From an uncultured Streptomyces sp. (GTDB lineage Bacteria; Actinomycetota; Actinomycetes; Streptomycetales; Streptomycetaceae), in assembly GCF_947488945.1 (NCBI RefSeq), contig NZ_CANLBS010000006.1, positions 1 through 64,000 of the forward strand: 64,000 nt of DNA, read 5' to 3'. Under the pieces are notes generated by a model that saw only the letters and a program-made list of their open reading frames with translations, was not told where the DNA came from and made no database searches. The position numbers and the translations under genes are program-made. Each line of letters starts with the position of its first letter. Positions within the stretch are counted from its first letter, which is position 1. Of this stretch, positions 37,007-47,186 are shown in pieces.

Positions 37007-37330
37007 ATGAAGATCAAGAAGGGCGACCTGGTTCAGGTCATCACCGGTAAGGACAAGGGCAAGCAGGGCAAGGTCATCGTGGCCTACCCCGCTCAGGACC
37101 GCGTCCTCGTCGAGGGTGTCAACCGGGTCAAGAAGCACACCAAGGCCGGTCAGACGGCTCGCGGTTCGCAGACGGGTGGCATTGTCACCACCGAGGCCCC
37201 GATCCACGTCAGCAACGTTCAGCTGATCGTGGAGAAGGACGGCAGCAAGGTTGTCACTCGCGTCGGCTTCCGCTTTGACGACGAGGGCAACAAGATCCGC
37301 GTTGCCAAGCGGACCGGTGAGGACATCTGA
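37007..37330 (+). CDS. rplX: 50S ribosomal protein L24
   Basis: The 107-residue product starts [20 protein letters not shown], a KOW motif, followed by [12 protein letters not shown] and a C-terminal [20 protein letters not shown]. Initiates 50S assembly. One base overlaps rplE. Confidence 0.98.
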   Translation: MKIKKGDLVQVITGKDKGKQGKVIVAYPAQDRVLVEGVNRVKKHTKAGQTARGSQTGGIVTTEAPIHVSNVQLIVEKDGSKVVTRVGFRFDDEGNKIRVAKRTGEDI

Positions 37331-37887
37331 TGACTGCCACCACTGCGCCGCGTCTCAAGACGCGCTACCGCGAGGAAATCGCCGGCAAGCTGCGTGAGGA
37401 GTTCTCGTACGAGAACGTCATGCAGATCCCCGGTCTGGTCAAGATCGTGGTCAACATGGGTGTGGGCGACGCCGCCCGCGACTCCAAGCTGATCGACGGT
37501 GCCGTCAAGGACCTCACCACGATCACGGGTCAGAAGCCGGCCGTCACGAAGGCCCGCAAGTCCATCGCGCAGTTCAAGCTGCGCGAGGGCCAGCCCATCG
37601 GCTGCCACGTCACCCTCCGCGGTGACCGGATGTGGGAGTTCCTGGACCGTACGCTGTCGCTCGCGCTTCCGCGTATCCGTGACTTCCGTGGCCTGTCGCC
37701 GAAGCAGTTCGACGGCCGTGGCAACTACACCTTCGGTCTCACGGAGCAGGTCATGTTCCACGAGATCGACCAGGACAAGATCGACCGGGTCCGGGGCATG
37801 GACATCACCGTGGTCACCACGGCGACCAACGACGACGAGGGTCGTGCCCTCCTTCGTCACCTCGGCTTCCCGTTCAAGGAGAACTGA
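37330..37887 (+). CDS. rplE: 50S ribosomal protein L5
   Basis: The 185-residue product includes [20 protein letters not shown] and [20 protein letters not shown]. It binds 5S rRNA and contacts P-site tRNA. Starts within the rplX stop; the S14 gene follows after 2 bases. Confidence 0.98.
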   Translation: MTATTAPRLKTRYREEIAGKLREEFSYENVMQIPGLVKIVVNMGVGDAARDSKLIDGAVKDLTTITGQKPAVTKARKSIAQFKLREGQPIGCHVTLRGDRMWEFLDRTLSLALPRIRDFRGLSPKQFDGRGNYTFGLTEQVMFHEIDQDKIDRVRGMDITVVTTATNDDEGRALLRHLGFPFKEN

Positions 37888-37889
37888 CC

Positions 37890-38075
37890 GTGGCGAAGAA
37901 GGCTCTGATCGCTAAGGCCGCCCGTAAGCCGAAGTTCGGCGTCCGCGGGTACACCCGCTGCCAGCGCTGCGGCCGGCCCCACTCCGTCTACCGCAAGTTC
38001 GGCCTGTGCCGCGTGTGCCTCCGTGAGATGGCTCACCGTGGCGAGCTGCCGGGCGTGACCAAGAGCTCCTGGTAA
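37890..38075 (+). CDS. rpsN: 30S ribosomal protein S14, zinc type
   Basis: The product is 61 residues from GTG 37890. The four zinc ligands C24, C27, C40 and C43 ([20 protein letters not shown]) identify the zinc-binding (type Z, also called rpsZ) form, as opposed to the longer cysteine-free paralogue. A 224-base gap without a gene follows before rpsH. Confidence 0.97.
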   Translation: MAKKALIAKAARKPKFGVRGYTRCQRCGRPHSVYRKFGLCRVCLREMAHRGELPGVTKSSW

Positions 38076-38299
38076 TTTCCCTTCGCCCCTTGGGCGTTGG
38101 GAGTACCCGGAGACTCTCGGTAAGTATCTGGTCGGCAGGAGCCCCTCCTTTCATGCCGTAGGCTTGAAGGGTTGGGCGCCTGCCGCCCTGGACCGACTTA
38201 CTACGCCGTAGGTCCCCGCACCGCACCCGTCCCGCCACTGAGTGGGGAGAGGGATGGCGCATACAGGAAACCCCGGCGAGAGAGGCCGAAGGCCAATTC

Positions 38300-38698
38300 A
38301 TGACCATGACTGATCCCATCGCAGACATGCTCACGCGTCTGCGTAACGCGAACTCGGCGTACCACGACTCCGTCGGGATGCCGCACAGCAAGATCAAGTC
38401 GCACATCGCGGAGATCCTCCAGCAGGAGGGCTTCATCACCGGCTGGAAGGTCGAGGACGCCGAAGTCGGCAAGAACCTCGTCCTGGAGCTGAAGTTCGGC
38501 CCGAACCGCGAGCGTTCGATCGCCGGCATCAAGCGCATCTCCAAGCCGGGTCTGCGCGTGTACGCAAAGTCCACCAACCTGCCGAAGGTTCTGGGCGGCC
38601 TGGGCGTGGCCATCATCTCCACGTCCCACGGTCTCCTGACCGGCCAGCAGGCCAGCAAGAAGGGCGTAGGTGGGGAAGTCCTCGCCTACGTCTGGTAG
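38300..38698 (+). CDS. rpsH: 30S ribosomal protein S8
   Basis: The 132-residue product starts [20 protein letters not shown] and ends in the conserved [20 protein letters not shown] with YVW. It binds the central 16S domain and, in E. coli, represses the spc operon by mRNA binding. A leader of about 220 bases precedes it. Confidence 0.98.
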   Translation: MTMTDPIADMLTRLRNANSAYHDSVGMPHSKIKSHIAEILQQEGFITGWKVEDAEVGKNLVLELKFGPNRERSIAGIKRISKPGLRVYAKSTNLPKVLGGLGVAIISTSHGLLTGQQASKKGVGGEVLAYVW

Positions 38699-38719
38699 TC
38701 GGGAACGGAGGAATAGCTC

Positions 38720-39259
38720 ATGTCGCGAATCGGCAAGCTCCCCATCCAGGTTCCCGCCGGTGTGGACGTCACCATCGATGGCCGCACGGTCGCGGTGAAG
38801 GGCCCCAAGGGTTCCCTCTCGCACACCGTCGCCGCGCCGATCGAGGTCTCCAAGGGCGATGACGGCGTGCTCAACGTCGTCCGCCCGAACGACGAGCGTC
38901 AGAACAAGGCCCTTCACGGCCTGTCCCGCACGCTGGTGGCGAACATGATCACCGGTGTGACCCAGGGATACACCAAGGCGCTCGAGATCAGTGGTGTTGG
39001 TTACCGTGTCCAGGCGAAGGGCTCCAACCTGGAGTTCGCCCTGGGCTACAGCCACCCCATCGTCGTCGAGGCCCCGGAAGGCATCACCTTCAAGGTCGAG
39101 TCGCCCACGAAGCTCAGCGTCGAGGGCATCGACAAGCAGAAGGTCGGCGAAGTGGCCGCCAACATCCGCAAGCTGCGGAAGCCCGACCCGTACAAGGCCA
39201 AGGGTGTCAAGTACGCGGGCGAAGTCATCCGCCGCAAGGTCGGAAAGGCTGGTAAGTAG
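38720..39259 (+). CDS. rplF: 50S ribosomal protein L6
   Basis: The 179-residue product has the two L6 repeats, with [20 protein letters not shown] and the C-terminal [20 protein letters not shown] near the factor-binding site. ATG 38720 has an upstream GGAGGA. Two bases before rplR. Confidence 0.98.
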   Translation: MSRIGKLPIQVPAGVDVTIDGRTVAVKGPKGSLSHTVAAPIEVSKGDDGVLNVVRPNDERQNKALHGLSRTLVANMITGVTQGYTKALEISGVGYRVQAKGSNLEFALGYSHPIVVEAPEGITFKVESPTKLSVEGIDKQKVGEVAANIRKLRKPDPYKAKGVKYAGEVIRRKVGKAGK

Positions 39260-39261
39260 CC

Positions 39262-39645
39262 ATGGCATACGGTGTGAAGATCGCCAAGGGCGACGCGTAC
39301 AAGCGCGCGGCTCGCAAGCGGCGCCACATCCGCGTCCGCAAGCACGTCTCCGGTTCGCCGGAGCGTCCCCGCTTGGTCGTGACGCGTTCCAACCGCCACA
39401 TGGTCGCTCAGGTGATCGACGACATCGCGGGCCACACGCTCGCGTCGGCGTCGACCCTGGACGTGTCCATCCGTGGTGGCGAGGGTGACAAGAGCGCCCA
39501 GGCCAAGCAGGTCGGCGCCCTGGTCGCCGAGCGCGCCAAGGCCGCAGGCGTCGAGACCGTCGTGTTTGACCGCGGTGGTAACCAGTACGCCGGGCGGATT
39601 GCCGCTCTGGCTGACGCCGCCCGTGAAGCCGGGCTGAAGTTCTAA
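39262..39645 (+). CDS. rplR: 50S ribosomal protein L18
   Basis: The 127-residue product has a basic N-terminus ([20 protein letters not shown]) and the conserved [20 protein letters not shown]. It carries 5S rRNA to the 50S subunit. Confidence 0.98.
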   Translation: MAYGVKIAKGDAYKRAARKRRHIRVRKHVSGSPERPRLVVTRSNRHMVAQVIDDIAGHTLASASTLDVSIRGGEGDKSAQAKQVGALVAERAKAAGVETVVFDRGGNQYAGRIAALADAAREAGLKF

Positions 39646-39692
39646 GCCCCGGTTCCTACGCACAGCGGACGTAACAGAGAGAGGTAATTCCA

Positions 39693-40298
39693 ATGGCTGG
39701 ACCCCAGCGCCGCGGAAGCGGTGCCGGTGGCGGCGAGCGGCGGGACCGGAAGGGCCGTGACGGTGGCGCCAGCGCCGCCGAGAAGACCGCGTACGTCGAG
39801 CGCGTCGTCGCGATCAACCGCGTCGCCAAGGTAGTGAAGGGTGGTCGTCGCTTCAGCTTCACCGCGCTGGTCGTGGTGGGCGATGGTGACGGCACCGTCG
39901 GAGTCGGATACGGCAAGGCCAAGGAAGTTCCCGCGGCCATCGCCAAGGGCGTCGAAGAGGCCAAGAAGAGCTTCTTCAAGGTGCCGCGCATCCAGGGCAC
40001 CATCCCTCACCCGATCCAGGGCGAGAAGGCTGCGGGCGTCGTCCTGCTGAAGCCTGCTTCCCCCGGTACCGGTGTGATCGCGGGTGGCCCCGTGCGCGCC
40101 GTCCTCGAGTGCGCCGGCGTCCACGACATCCTGTCGAAGTCGCTCGGTTCCTCGAACCCGATCAACATCGTGCACGCGACCGTGGCGGCCCTCCAGGGCC
40201 TGCAGCGTCCCGAGGAGATCGCGGCCCGCCGCGGTCTGCCCCTCGAGGACGTCGCCCCCGCGGCTCTGCTTCGTGCGCGTGCGGGAGCGGGTGCGTAA
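39693..40298 (+). CDS. rpsE: 30S ribosomal protein S5
   Basis: The 201-residue product has a Gly/Arg-rich N-terminal extension ([20 protein letters not shown]), the double-stranded RNA-binding fold ([20 protein letters not shown]) and the decoding-fidelity region ([15 protein letters not shown]). The stop overlaps rpmD (TAATG). Confidence 0.98.
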   Translation: MAGPQRRGSGAGGGERRDRKGRDGGASAAEKTAYVERVVAINRVAKVVKGGRRFSFTALVVVGDGDGTVGVGYGKAKEVPAAIAKGVEEAKKSFFKVPRIQGTIPHPIQGEKAAGVVLLKPASPGTGVIAGGPVRAVLECAGVHDILSKSLGSSNPINIVHATVAALQGLQRPEEIAARRGLPLEDVAPAALLRARAGAGA

Positions 40299-40480
40299 TG
40301 GCTCGCCTCAAGATCACGCAGACGAAGTCGTACATCGGCAGCAAGCAGAACCACCGCGACACCCTGCGTTCGCTCGGGCTCAAGCGCCTGCACGACGTGG
40401 TTGTCAAGGAGGACCGCCCCGAGTTCCGCGGAATGGTGCACACCGTCCGCCACCTCGTGACGGTTGAGGAGGTTGACTGA
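40298..40480 (+). CDS. rpmD: 50S ribosomal protein L30
   Basis: This 60-residue product ([20 protein letters not shown] ... [12 protein letters not shown]) starts at the ATG overlapping the rpsE stop. Normal length for bacterial L30. rplO begins immediately after the stop. Confidence 0.97.
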   Translation: MARLKITQTKSYIGSKQNHRDTLRSLGLKRLHDVVVKEDRPEFRGMVHTVRHLVTVEEVD

Positions 40481-40481
40481 C

Positions 40482-40937
40482 ATGGCGGAGAACAGCCCGC
40501 TGAAGGCCCACAACCTCCGGCCTGCCCCCGGCGCGAAGACCGCCAAGACCCGTGTGGGTCGTGGTGAGGCGTCGAAGGGTAAGACCGCAGGTCGTGGTAC
40601 CAAGGGAACGAAGGCTCGTTACCAGGTTCCGCAGCGCTTCGAGGGTGGGCAGATGCCCCTCCACATGCGCCTGCCGAAGCTCAAGGGCTTCAAGAACCCG
40701 TTCCGCACGGAGTACCAGGTCGTGAACCTGGACAAGCTCGCGACGCTCTACCCCGAGGGTGGAGAGGTCACGGTGGCCGACCTGGTCGCCAAGGGCGCCG
40801 TGCGCAACAACCACCTCGTCAAGGTCCTCGGACAGGGCGAGATCTCCGTGGCGCTGCAGGTTTCGGTTGACGCCGTCTCCGGCTCCGCCAAGGAGAAGAT
40901 CGCCGCCGCCGGCGGCACCGTCACCGAGCTGGTCTGA
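40482..40937 (+). CDS. rplO: 50S ribosomal protein L15
   Basis: The product is 151 residues from ATG 40482 ([20 protein letters not shown]), with [20 protein letters not shown] and the Leu-rich C-terminal domain. A longer in-frame start at 40464 is not favoured. Followed by a strong terminator. Confidence 0.97.
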   Translation: MAENSPLKAHNLRPAPGAKTAKTRVGRGEASKGKTAGRGTKGTKARYQVPQRFEGGQMPLHMRLPKLKGFKNPFRTEYQVVNLDKLATLYPEGGEVTVADLVAKGAVRNNHLVKVLGQGEISVALQVSVDAVSGSAKEKIAAAGGTVTELV

Positions 40938-40965
40938 GACAACTCGGACAACTCGATGGACTGAA

Positions 40966-41012
40966 AACCCGACCGGGGATGCCTCATTACGAGGCATCCC
41001 CGGTTGGTCGTT
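40966..41012 (+). terminator. Terminator between rplO and secY
   Basis: CCGGGGATGCCTC (40973-40985), loop ATTAC and its perfect complement (40991-41003), flanked by AAAA on the left and GGTCGTT on the right. It separates the spc ribosomal genes from secY, which therefore probably has its own promoter in 41013-41158. Confidence 0.7.
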
Positions 41013-41158
41013 CCTAGGGGGGCGTGGTCGCCGGTAAGGTGGCGTGCGTCTGTGTGGTAACCCCTGGGCGCCCGCCCGGGGACTTTTCACTCTTTCCGTA
41101 TTCGTCGATCCTCAAGACCGTCACCTCTACGCATCGCGCGGGGGTCGCAGGAGGCACC

Positions 41159-42478
41159 GTGCTCACCGCGTTCGCCCGGGCGTTCAAGACGCCCGACCTG
41201 CGCAAGAAGCTGTTCTTCACGCTCGGCATCATCGTGCTCTACCGGCTCGGGGCACACATCCCGGTACCGGGGGTGAGCTACGAGAACGTCCAGACCTGTG
41301 TCGATCAGGCAAGCAAGGGGAACAACAGCCTCTTCGGTCTGGTCAACATGTTCAGCGGTGGTGCACTGCTGCAGATCACGATCTTCGCGCTCGGCATCAT
41401 GCCGTACATCACGGCCAGCATCATTCTTCAGCTGCTGACCGTCGTCATCCCGCGCCTCGAAGCCCTGAAGAAGGAGGGGCAGTCGGGCACGGCCAAGATC
41501 ACGCAGTACACGCGTTATCTGACCGTCGCGCTGGCGATCCTCCAGGGCACCGGCCTCGTCGCGACGGCCCGCAGCGGCGCTCTCTTCAGCAGTTGCTCCG
41601 TGGGCGACCAGATCGTCCCCGACCAGTCGATCTTCACGACCATCATCATGGTCGTGACGATGACCGCCGGCACCGCCTGCGTCATGTGGCTCGGTGAGCT
41701 CATCACCGACCGCGGCATCGGCAACGGCATGTCGATCCTCATGTTCATCTCGATCGCCGCGAGCTTCCCCGGCGCCCTCTGGGCCATCAAGGAGAGCGGC
41801 AAGCTGGCGGACGGCTGGATCGAGTTCGGCACCGTCATCCTCATCGGCTTCGTCATGGTCGGACTCGTCGTCTTCGTCGAGCAGGCCCAGCGCCGCATCC
41901 CGGTCCAGTACGCGAAGCGCATGATCGGGCGCCGGTCCTACGGCGGTACGTCCACGTACATCCCGCTGAAGGTCAACCAGGCGGGTGTGATCCCCGTCAT
42001 CTTCGCTTCTTCGCTGCTCTACATCCCGGCCCTGATCGTCCAGTTCTCCAACTCCAACGCGGGTTGGGCGAACTGGATCAAGGACCACTTCGTCAAGGGC
42101 GACCACCCGTACTACATCGCGACGTACTTCGTCCTGATCGTCTTCTTCGCGTTCTTCTACGTGGCCATCTCCTTCAACCCCGAAGAAGTGGCCGACAACA
42201 TGAAGAAGTATGGTGGGTTCATCCCGGGTATCCGGGCAGGTCGACCTACTGCCGAGTATCTGAGCTACGTGCTCAACCGGATCACTTGGCCGGGCTCGCT
42301 GTACCTGGGTCTGATCGCTCTGGTGCCGACGATGGCGTTGGCAGGCTTCGGCGGCGCTAACCAGAACTTCCCGTTCGGCGGGACGAGCATCCTCATCATC
42401 GTGGGTGTGGGTCTGGAAACCGTGAAGCAGATCGAGAGTCAGCTCCAGCAGCGCAATTACGAAGGGTTCCTCCGCTGA
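41159..42478 (+). CDS. secY: Protein translocase subunit SecY
   Basis: The 439-residue product has ten transmembrane helices and forms the protein-conducting channel of the Sec translocon in the plasma membrane. GTG 41159 (MLTAFARAFKTPDLRKKLFF) has GGAGG at 5 bases; the upstream in-frame extension is leader sequence. Conserved features include the plug region (VNMFSGGALLQITIFALGIM) and the cytoplasmic loop QRRIPVQYAKRMIGRRSYGG. The stop overlaps the adk ATG (TGATG). Confidence 0.98.
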   Translation: MLTAFARAFKTPDLRKKLFFTLGIIVLYRLGAHIPVPGVSYENVQTCVDQASKGNNSLFGLVNMFSGGALLQITIFALGIMPYITASIILQLLTVVIPRLEALKKEGQSGTAKITQYTRYLTVALAILQGTGLVATARSGALFSSCSVGDQIVPDQSIFTTIIMVVTMTAGTACVMWLGELITDRGIGNGMSILMFISIAASFPGALWAIKESGKLADGWIEFGTVILIGFVMVGLVVFVEQAQRRIPVQYAKRMIGRRSYGGTSTYIPLKVNQAGVIPVIFASSLLYIPALIVQFSNSNAGWANWIKDHFVKGDHPYYIATYFVLIVFFAFFYVAISFNPEEVADNMKKYGGFIPGIRAGRPTAEYLSYVLNRITWPGSLYLGLIALVPTMALAGFGGANQNFPFGGTSILIIVGVGLETVKQIESQLQQRNYEGFLR

Positions 42479-43137
42479 TGCGAATCGTCCTCGTCGGGCC
42501 TCCTGGAGCCGGAAAGGGAACGCAAGCCGCGTACCTTGCCGAGAACCTGTCGATTCCGCACATCTCCACCGGCGACCTCTTCCGCGCCAACATCAGCCGG
42601 GGCACCGACCTCGGCAAGCAGGCCCGCTCGTACATGGACGCGGGGCAGTTGGTGCCGGACGAGGTGACCATCGCGATGGCCAAGGACCGGATGGAGCAGG
42701 AGGACGCCGTCAACGGCTTCCTGCTGGACGGCTTCCCGCGCAACGTGGGTCAGGCCGAGGCGCTCGACACGATGCTCAAGGGCGAGGGCGTCACGCTCGA
42801 CGCCGTGCTCGACCTGGAGGTCCCCGAGGACGAGGTCGTCAAGCGGATCGCGGGCCGCCGCATCTGCCGGGCGGACAGCGCGCACGTCTTCCACGTGACG
42901 TACAACCCGCCGAAGACCGAGGGTGTCTGCGACACCTGCGGCGGCGAGCTGTACCAGCGGGACGACGACACCGAGGAGACGGTGCGCACCCGGCTGGAGG
43001 TCTACCACACGCAGACCGAGCCGATCATCGACTACTACCGCGAGCAGGGACTGGTCGTCTCCATCTCCGCGCTCGGCAAGGTCACCGAGGTGACCGAGCG
43101 GGCCATGGCGGCGCTCCAGAAGTCCGACGAGGCCTGA
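42478..43137 (+). CDS. adk: Adenylate kinase
   Basis: The 219-residue enzyme interconverts ATP + AMP and 2 ADP. P-loop GPPGAGKGT (residues 7-15), AMP-binding ISTGDLFRANI and DGFPRNVGQAEAL, and a long LID domain. The LID has ICRADSAH and GVCDTCGG: three cysteines and a Ser/Asp-type fourth position rather than the full four-Cys zinc site. Coupled to secY. Confidence 0.98.
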   Translation: MRIVLVGPPGAGKGTQAAYLAENLSIPHISTGDLFRANISRGTDLGKQARSYMDAGQLVPDEVTIAMAKDRMEQEDAVNGFLLDGFPRNVGQAEALDTMLKGEGVTLDAVLDLEVPEDEVVKRIAGRRICRADSAHVFHVTYNPPKTEGVCDTCGGELYQRDDDTEETVRTRLEVYHTQTEPIIDYYREQGLVVSISALGKVTEVTERAMAALQKSDEA

Positions 43138-43162
43138 GCAGTCCCCACCGCAGTACCACAGC

Positions 43163-43193
43163 CGGCCGCGGCGCCTCCAGGGCGCCGCGGCCG
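43163..43193 (+). terminator. Hairpin after adk
   Basis: CGGCCGCGGCGCC (43163-43175), loop TCCAG, perfect complement 43181-43193. A 13-bp stem shortly after the adk stop, suggesting attenuation before map. Confidence 0.6.
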
Positions 43194-43280
43194 ATTGCGT
43201 GCGGCCGTATCGTTGAAGACGGCCGCAGGCCCCCGACCCCTTTCCGACGCAGTCGGTCCCGACGCAGAGAGGCGCCCGAG

Positions 43281-44117
43281 ATGGTGCAGATCAAGACCCC
43301 CGAGCAGATCGCGAAGATGCGCGAGGCCGGCCTGGTGGTCGCCGCCATCCACGCCGCCACCCGTGAGGCCGCCGTGCCGGGCGCCACCACCCGCGACCTC
43401 GACGAGGTCGCGCGCAAGGTCATCGCCGACCACGGGGCGAAGTCGAACTTCCTCGGTTACGGCGGCTTCCCCGCGACCATCTGCACTTCGGTGAACGAGG
43501 TCGTCGTGCACGGCATCCCCGACGAGAAGACCGTCCTCAAGGACGGCGACATCATCTCCGTCGACGCCGGAGCGATCGTCGACGGCTGGCACGGCGACGC
43601 CGCGTACACCGCGTTCGTCGGCACCGGCCACGCTCCGGAGCTGATCGAGCTCTCCCGGGTGACCGAGGAGTCGATGTGGGCCGGTATCGCCGCCATGAAG
43701 ACGGGCAACCGGCTGGTCGACGTCTCCAAGGCGATCGAGTCCTACATCCGTCGCCAGCCGCGGCCGGCCACCGGCAAGTACGGGATCATCGAGGACTACG
43801 GCGGGCACGGCATCGGCACCGAGATGCACATGGACCCGCACCTGCTGAACTACGTCTCCCGCAAGCGCGGCAAGGGCATCAAGCTGGTGCCCGGGGTCTG
43901 CCTCGCGATCGAGCCGATGGTGTCGCTCGGGACCGCGCAGACCAAGGTGCTCGCCGACGAGTGGACGGTACTGACCACCGACGGCACCTGGTCCTCGCAC
44001 TGGGAGCACTCCATCGCGCTCACCGAGGAGGGCCCGCTGGTGCTGACCGCTCCGGACTGCGGCCGCGAGCGGCTGGCCGCGTACGGCGTGCAGGCGGCCC
44101 CGGACCCCCTGGGCTGA
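43281..44117 (+). CDS. map: Methionine aminopeptidase, type I
   Basis: The 278-residue enzyme removes N-terminal Met from nascent proteins. Metal-binding residues lie in DAGAIVDGWHGDAAYT (two Asp), GHGIGTEMH (His), AIEPMV (Glu) and a C-terminal EHSIALTEEGPLVLT (Glu). The substrate-pocket His is in VVVHGIPDE. Streptomyces carry more than one map paralogue; this one lies in the ribosomal cluster after adk. Confidence 0.96.
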   Translation: MVQIKTPEQIAKMREAGLVVAAIHAATREAAVPGATTRDLDEVARKVIADHGAKSNFLGYGGFPATICTSVNEVVVHGIPDEKTVLKDGDIISVDAGAIVDGWHGDAAYTAFVGTGHAPELIELSRVTEESMWAGIAAMKTGNRLVDVSKAIESYIRRQPRPATGKYGIIEDYGGHGIGTEMHMDPHLLNYVSRKRGKGIKLVPGVCLAIEPMVSLGTAQTKVLADEWTVLTTDGTWSSHWEHSIALTEEGPLVLTAPDCGRERLAAYGVQAAPDPLG

Positions 44118-44192
44118 CGCCCGCTCCACCCGCGCGTGCGGGTATCGGGAAACACGCATAAGGATCTACGCGGATGGGCAAACTTGACGGAT

Positions 44193-44221
44193 TCGTCTTT
44201 TGAACCTCGCTGACGTAGACT
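44193..44221 (+). promoter_or_regulatory. Candidate infA promoter
   Basis: A good -10 TAGACT (44216-44221) lies 91 bases before infA. The -35 is uncertain: TCGTCT (44193-44198) has the right spacing of 17, while the better TTGACG (44184-44189) is 26 bases away. A separate promoter for infA-rpmJ-rpsM is expected from the 195-base gap. Confidence 0.45.
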
Positions 44222-44312
44222 GACTCGTCGGCTCTCGTGCATCCGTGTGTCCGTATGTCTGCCACACGGACGAGCAAGAGTCGATCAAGGTAGCCGATTC
44301 GAAAGGCGAAGC

Positions 44313-44534
44313 GTGGCCAAGAAGCAAGGTGCCATCGAAATTGAGGGCACCGTGATCGAGTCCCTCCCGAACGCCATGTTCAAGGTGGAACTCCAGAACG
44401 GTCACAAGGTCCTCGCGCACATCAGCGGCAAGATGCGGATGCACTACATCCGTATTCTTCCCGATGACCGGGTCGTGGTGGAGCTCTCTCCGTACGACCT
44501 GACGCGTGGCCGGATCGTCTACCGCTACAAGTAG
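44313..44534 (+). CDS. infA: Translation initiation factor IF-1
   Basis: The product is 73 residues from GTG 44313 ([20 protein letters not shown]), an OB-fold protein that occupies the 30S A site during initiation. The conserved [19 protein letters not shown] is present. Upstream in-frame codons from 44247 are leader. Confidence 0.98.
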   Translation: MAKKQGAIEIEGTVIESLPNAMFKVELQNGHKVLAHISGKMRMHYIRILPDDRVVVELSPYDLTRGRIVYRYK

Positions 44535-44594
44535 ATCTTGTCCGCATCGCGTTTCGGCGCGGTGATGGCACTGACCCGGAGAACCTGACATCCC

Positions 44595-44708
44595 ATGAAG
44601 GTCAAGCCGAGCGTCAAGAAGATCTGCGACAAGTGCAAGGTGATCCGCCGTCACGGCCGGGTCATGGTCATCTGCGACAACCTGCGCCACAAGCAGCGCC
44701 AGGGCTGA
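44595..44708 (+). CDS. rpmJ: 50S ribosomal protein L36, zinc type
   Basis: The 37-residue product ([20 protein letters not shown] ... NLRHKQRQG) has zinc ligands C11, C14, C27 and H32, the housekeeping zinc-containing form. ATG 44595 lies 60 bases after infA, in the usual infA-rpmJ-rpsM order. Confidence 0.97.
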   Translation: MKVKPSVKKICDKCKVIRRHGRVMVICDNLRHKQRQG

Positions 44709-44902
44709 CGCACGACCCCCTGCATCTCGCAGTTCTTCGCGCGACGCACGTAATACGTACATACGCAGCACCCGTCCAAGCCACGGCTGACGACACCTCC
44801 GGCGGGGGCCGGGGACCCGGACGTACCACTGACAGATCCTGTCGGTCGGCGGTCGGGAGCGGCGCTGCGGAAGACCCCCGATATGACAACTGGAGCCATT
44901 GA

Positions 44903-45283
44903 ATGGCACGCGTTTCAGGTGTTGACATCCCGCGCGAAAAGCGCGTGGAGGTTGCCCTCACCTACGTCTTCGGCATCGGGCGCACCCGGTCCAAGGAGAT
45001 CCTCGCCACCACCGGCGTGAACCCGAACACCCGCGTTCGCGACCTGGCCGAAGAGGACCTCGTCAAGATCCGCGAGTACGTCGACGCCAACCTGCGCACC
45101 GAGGGTGACCTCCGCCGCGAGATCCAGGCCGACATCCGCCGCAAGGTCGAGATCGGCTGCTACCAGGGTCTGCGTCACCGCCGTGGCCTCCCGGTCCACG
45201 GTCAGCGCACCAGCACGAACGCGCGTACCCGCAAGGGCCCGCGTCGCGCCATCGCCGGCAAGAAGAAGCCGGGCAAGAAGTAG
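44903..45283 (+). CDS. rpsM: 30S ribosomal protein S13
   Basis: The 126-residue product starts [20 protein letters not shown] and contains [20 protein letters not shown] and a basic tail that contacts tRNAs. A 194-base gap precedes it and the Shine-Dalgarno is weak (GGAGCC). Confidence 0.98.
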   Translation: MARVSGVDIPREKRVEVALTYVFGIGRTRSKEILATTGVNPNTRVRDLAEEDLVKIREYVDANLRTEGDLRREIQADIRRKVEIGCYQGLRHRRGLPVHGQRTSTNARTRKGPRRAIAGKKKPGKK

Positions 45284-45387
45284 TCCTCAGCGGACGCACT
45301 GCGGGCCCCGGTCCTTCCGGGCGGTCGCAGAAACCAGCGGTCTTCGCTGTAGGACCGATCACCTCCCCTCTCCATCTGGAGTAAGAC

Positions 45388-45792
45388 ATGCCCCCCAAGG
45401 GTCGTCAGGGCGCAGCCAAGAAGGTGCGTCGCAAGGAAAAGAAGAACGTCGCTCACGGCCACGCGCACATCAAGAGCACGTTCAACAACACCATCGTCTC
45501 GATCACGGACCCCTCGGGCAACGTGATCTCCTGGGCCTCCGCCGGCCACGTCGGCTTCAAGGGCTCGCGCAAGTCCACCCCCTTCGCCGCGCAGATGGCC
45601 GCCGAGTCGGCCGCCCGCCGCGCGCAGGAGCACGGCATGCGCAAGGTCGACGTCTTCGTGAAGGGTCCGGGCTCCGGCCGCGAGACCGCGATCCGTTCGC
45701 TCCAGGCCACCGGCCTGGAGGTCGGCTCGATCCAGGACGTCACCCCGACGCCGCACAACGGCTGCCGTCCGCCGAAGCGTCGCCGCGTCTGA
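45388..45792 (+). CDS. rpsK: 30S ribosomal protein S11
   Basis: The 134-residue product has the conserved ATP-independent rRNA-binding region ([20 protein letters not shown]) and C-terminal [18 protein letters not shown] near the Shine-Dalgarno cleft. ATG 45388 follows GGAG. Confidence 0.98.
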   Translation: MPPKGRQGAAKKVRRKEKKNVAHGHAHIKSTFNNTIVSITDPSGNVISWASAGHVGFKGSRKSTPFAAQMAAESAARRAQEHGMRKVDVFVKGPGSGRETAIRSLQATGLEVGSIQDVTPTPHNGCRPPKRRRV

Positions 45793-45937
45793 TGCGTGAC
45801 GGCCACTGACGGCCGTCCGTGTCCGAAGCACTGCAGTGGGGTCGGGCGGTACCTCCCTCCGGGGACGTGCCGCCCGTACCCTTGTTGTATCTGTCGGGCA
45901 TCAAATAGTGGGTGCCCACGACTGAAGGACTCACACC

Positions 45938-46960
45938 ATGCTGATCGCTCAGCGTCCGTCGCTGACCGAAGAGGTCGTCGACGAGTTCCGCTCCCGGTTC
46001 GTCATCGAGCCGCTGGAGCCGGGCTTCGGTTACACCCTCGGCAACTCCCTCCGCCGCACGCTCCTCTCCTCGATCCCCGGTGCCGCCGTCACCAGCATCC
46101 GGATCGACGGGGTCCTGCATGAGTTCACCACCGTGCCGGGCGTCAAGGAGGACGTGACCGACCTCATCCTCAACATCAAGCAGCTGGTCGTCTCCTCGGA
46201 GCACGACGAGCCGGTCGTGATGTACCTGCGCAAGCAGGGTCCCGGCCTGGTCACCGCTGCCGACATCGCCCCGCCGGCCGGTGTCGAGGTCCACAACCCG
46301 GACCTCGTCATGGCCACCCTGAACGGCAAGGGCAAGCTGGAGATGGAGCTGACCGTCGAGCGCGGTCGCGGCTACGTCTCCGCCGTCCAGAACAAGCAGG
46401 TGGGCCAGGAGATCGGCCGGATCCCGGTCGACTCCATCTACTCCCCGGTGCTCAAGGTCACGTACAAGGTCGAGGCGACCCGTGTCGAGCAGCGCACCGA
46501 CTTCGACAAGCTGATCGTCGACGTCGAGACCAAGCAGGCCATGCGTCCCCGTGACGCCATGGCGTCGGCCGGAAAGACCCTGGTCGAGCTGTTCGGTCTG
46601 GCGCGCGAGCTCAACATCGACGCCGAGGGCATCGACATGGGCCCGTCGCCGACGGACGCGGCGCTCGCCGCCGACCTGGCGCTGCCGATCGAGGAGCTGG
46701 AGCTCACGGTCCGTTCGTACAACTGCCTCAAGCGCGAGGGCATCCACTCCGTGGGTGAGCTCGTCGCCCGCTCCGAGGCCGACCTGCTCGACATCCGCAA
46801 CTTCGGTGCGAAGTCGATCGACGAGGTCAAGGCGAAGCTGGCCGGCATGGGCCTGGCGCTCAAGGACAGCCCGCCCGGATTCGACCCGACCGCCGCCGCC
46901 GACGCGTTCGGCGCGGACGACGACGCGGACGCGGGCTTCGTCGAGACCGAGCAGTACTGA
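45938..46960 (+). CDS. rpoA: RNA polymerase alpha subunit
   Basis: The 340-residue product has an N-terminal dimerisation/assembly domain ([20 protein letters not shown]) and an alpha-CTD ([40 protein letters not shown]) that binds UP elements and activators. An acidic tail ends FVETEQY. Normal Streptomyces length. Confidence 0.98.
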   Translation: MLIAQRPSLTEEVVDEFRSRFVIEPLEPGFGYTLGNSLRRTLLSSIPGAAVTSIRIDGVLHEFTTVPGVKEDVTDLILNIKQLVVSSEHDEPVVMYLRKQGPGLVTAADIAPPAGVEVHNPDLVMATLNGKGKLEMELTVERGRGYVSAVQNKQVGQEIGRIPVDSIYSPVLKVTYKVEATRVEQRTDFDKLIVDVETKQAMRPRDAMASAGKTLVELFGLARELNIDAEGIDMGPSPTDAALAADLALPIEELELTVRSYNCLKREGIHSVGELVARSEADLLDIRNFGAKSIDEVKAKLAGMGLALKDSPPGFDPTAAADAFGADDDADAGFVETEQY

Positions 46961-47020
46961 TCGCCTCCGGCGGGGGTGCGCGGGGGGTTGCCCGCGTGCT
47001 CCGGCCGGGGTGAGGCGTTG

Positions 47021-47089
47021 TCCTCGATCGCCGGAGGGCTTGAAGATCGTCCGGCGTGGGGCGTGTCCTCAAGCGCCGGACGGGGTTGA
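47021..47089. repeat. Two copies of a Streptomyces REP-like intergenic repeat
   Basis: TCCTCGATCGCCGGAGGGCT then TGA (47021-47043) and TCCTCAAGCGCCGGACGGGG then TTGA (47066-47089) are variants of a phrase (TCAAxCGCCGGACGGGCTxGA-like) that I recall as very frequent between Streptomyces genes. They lie between rpoA and rplQ, 22 bases apart, in direct orientation. Confidence 0.55.
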
Positions 47090-47186
47090 TGCCCGTTCGG
47101 CACCAGAGACTTCCGGGAGGCGTCCGCCTCACGGGAACTGACACCGGTACCTGATACGGCCGGTGCAGCACACAAGGAGAAACACC

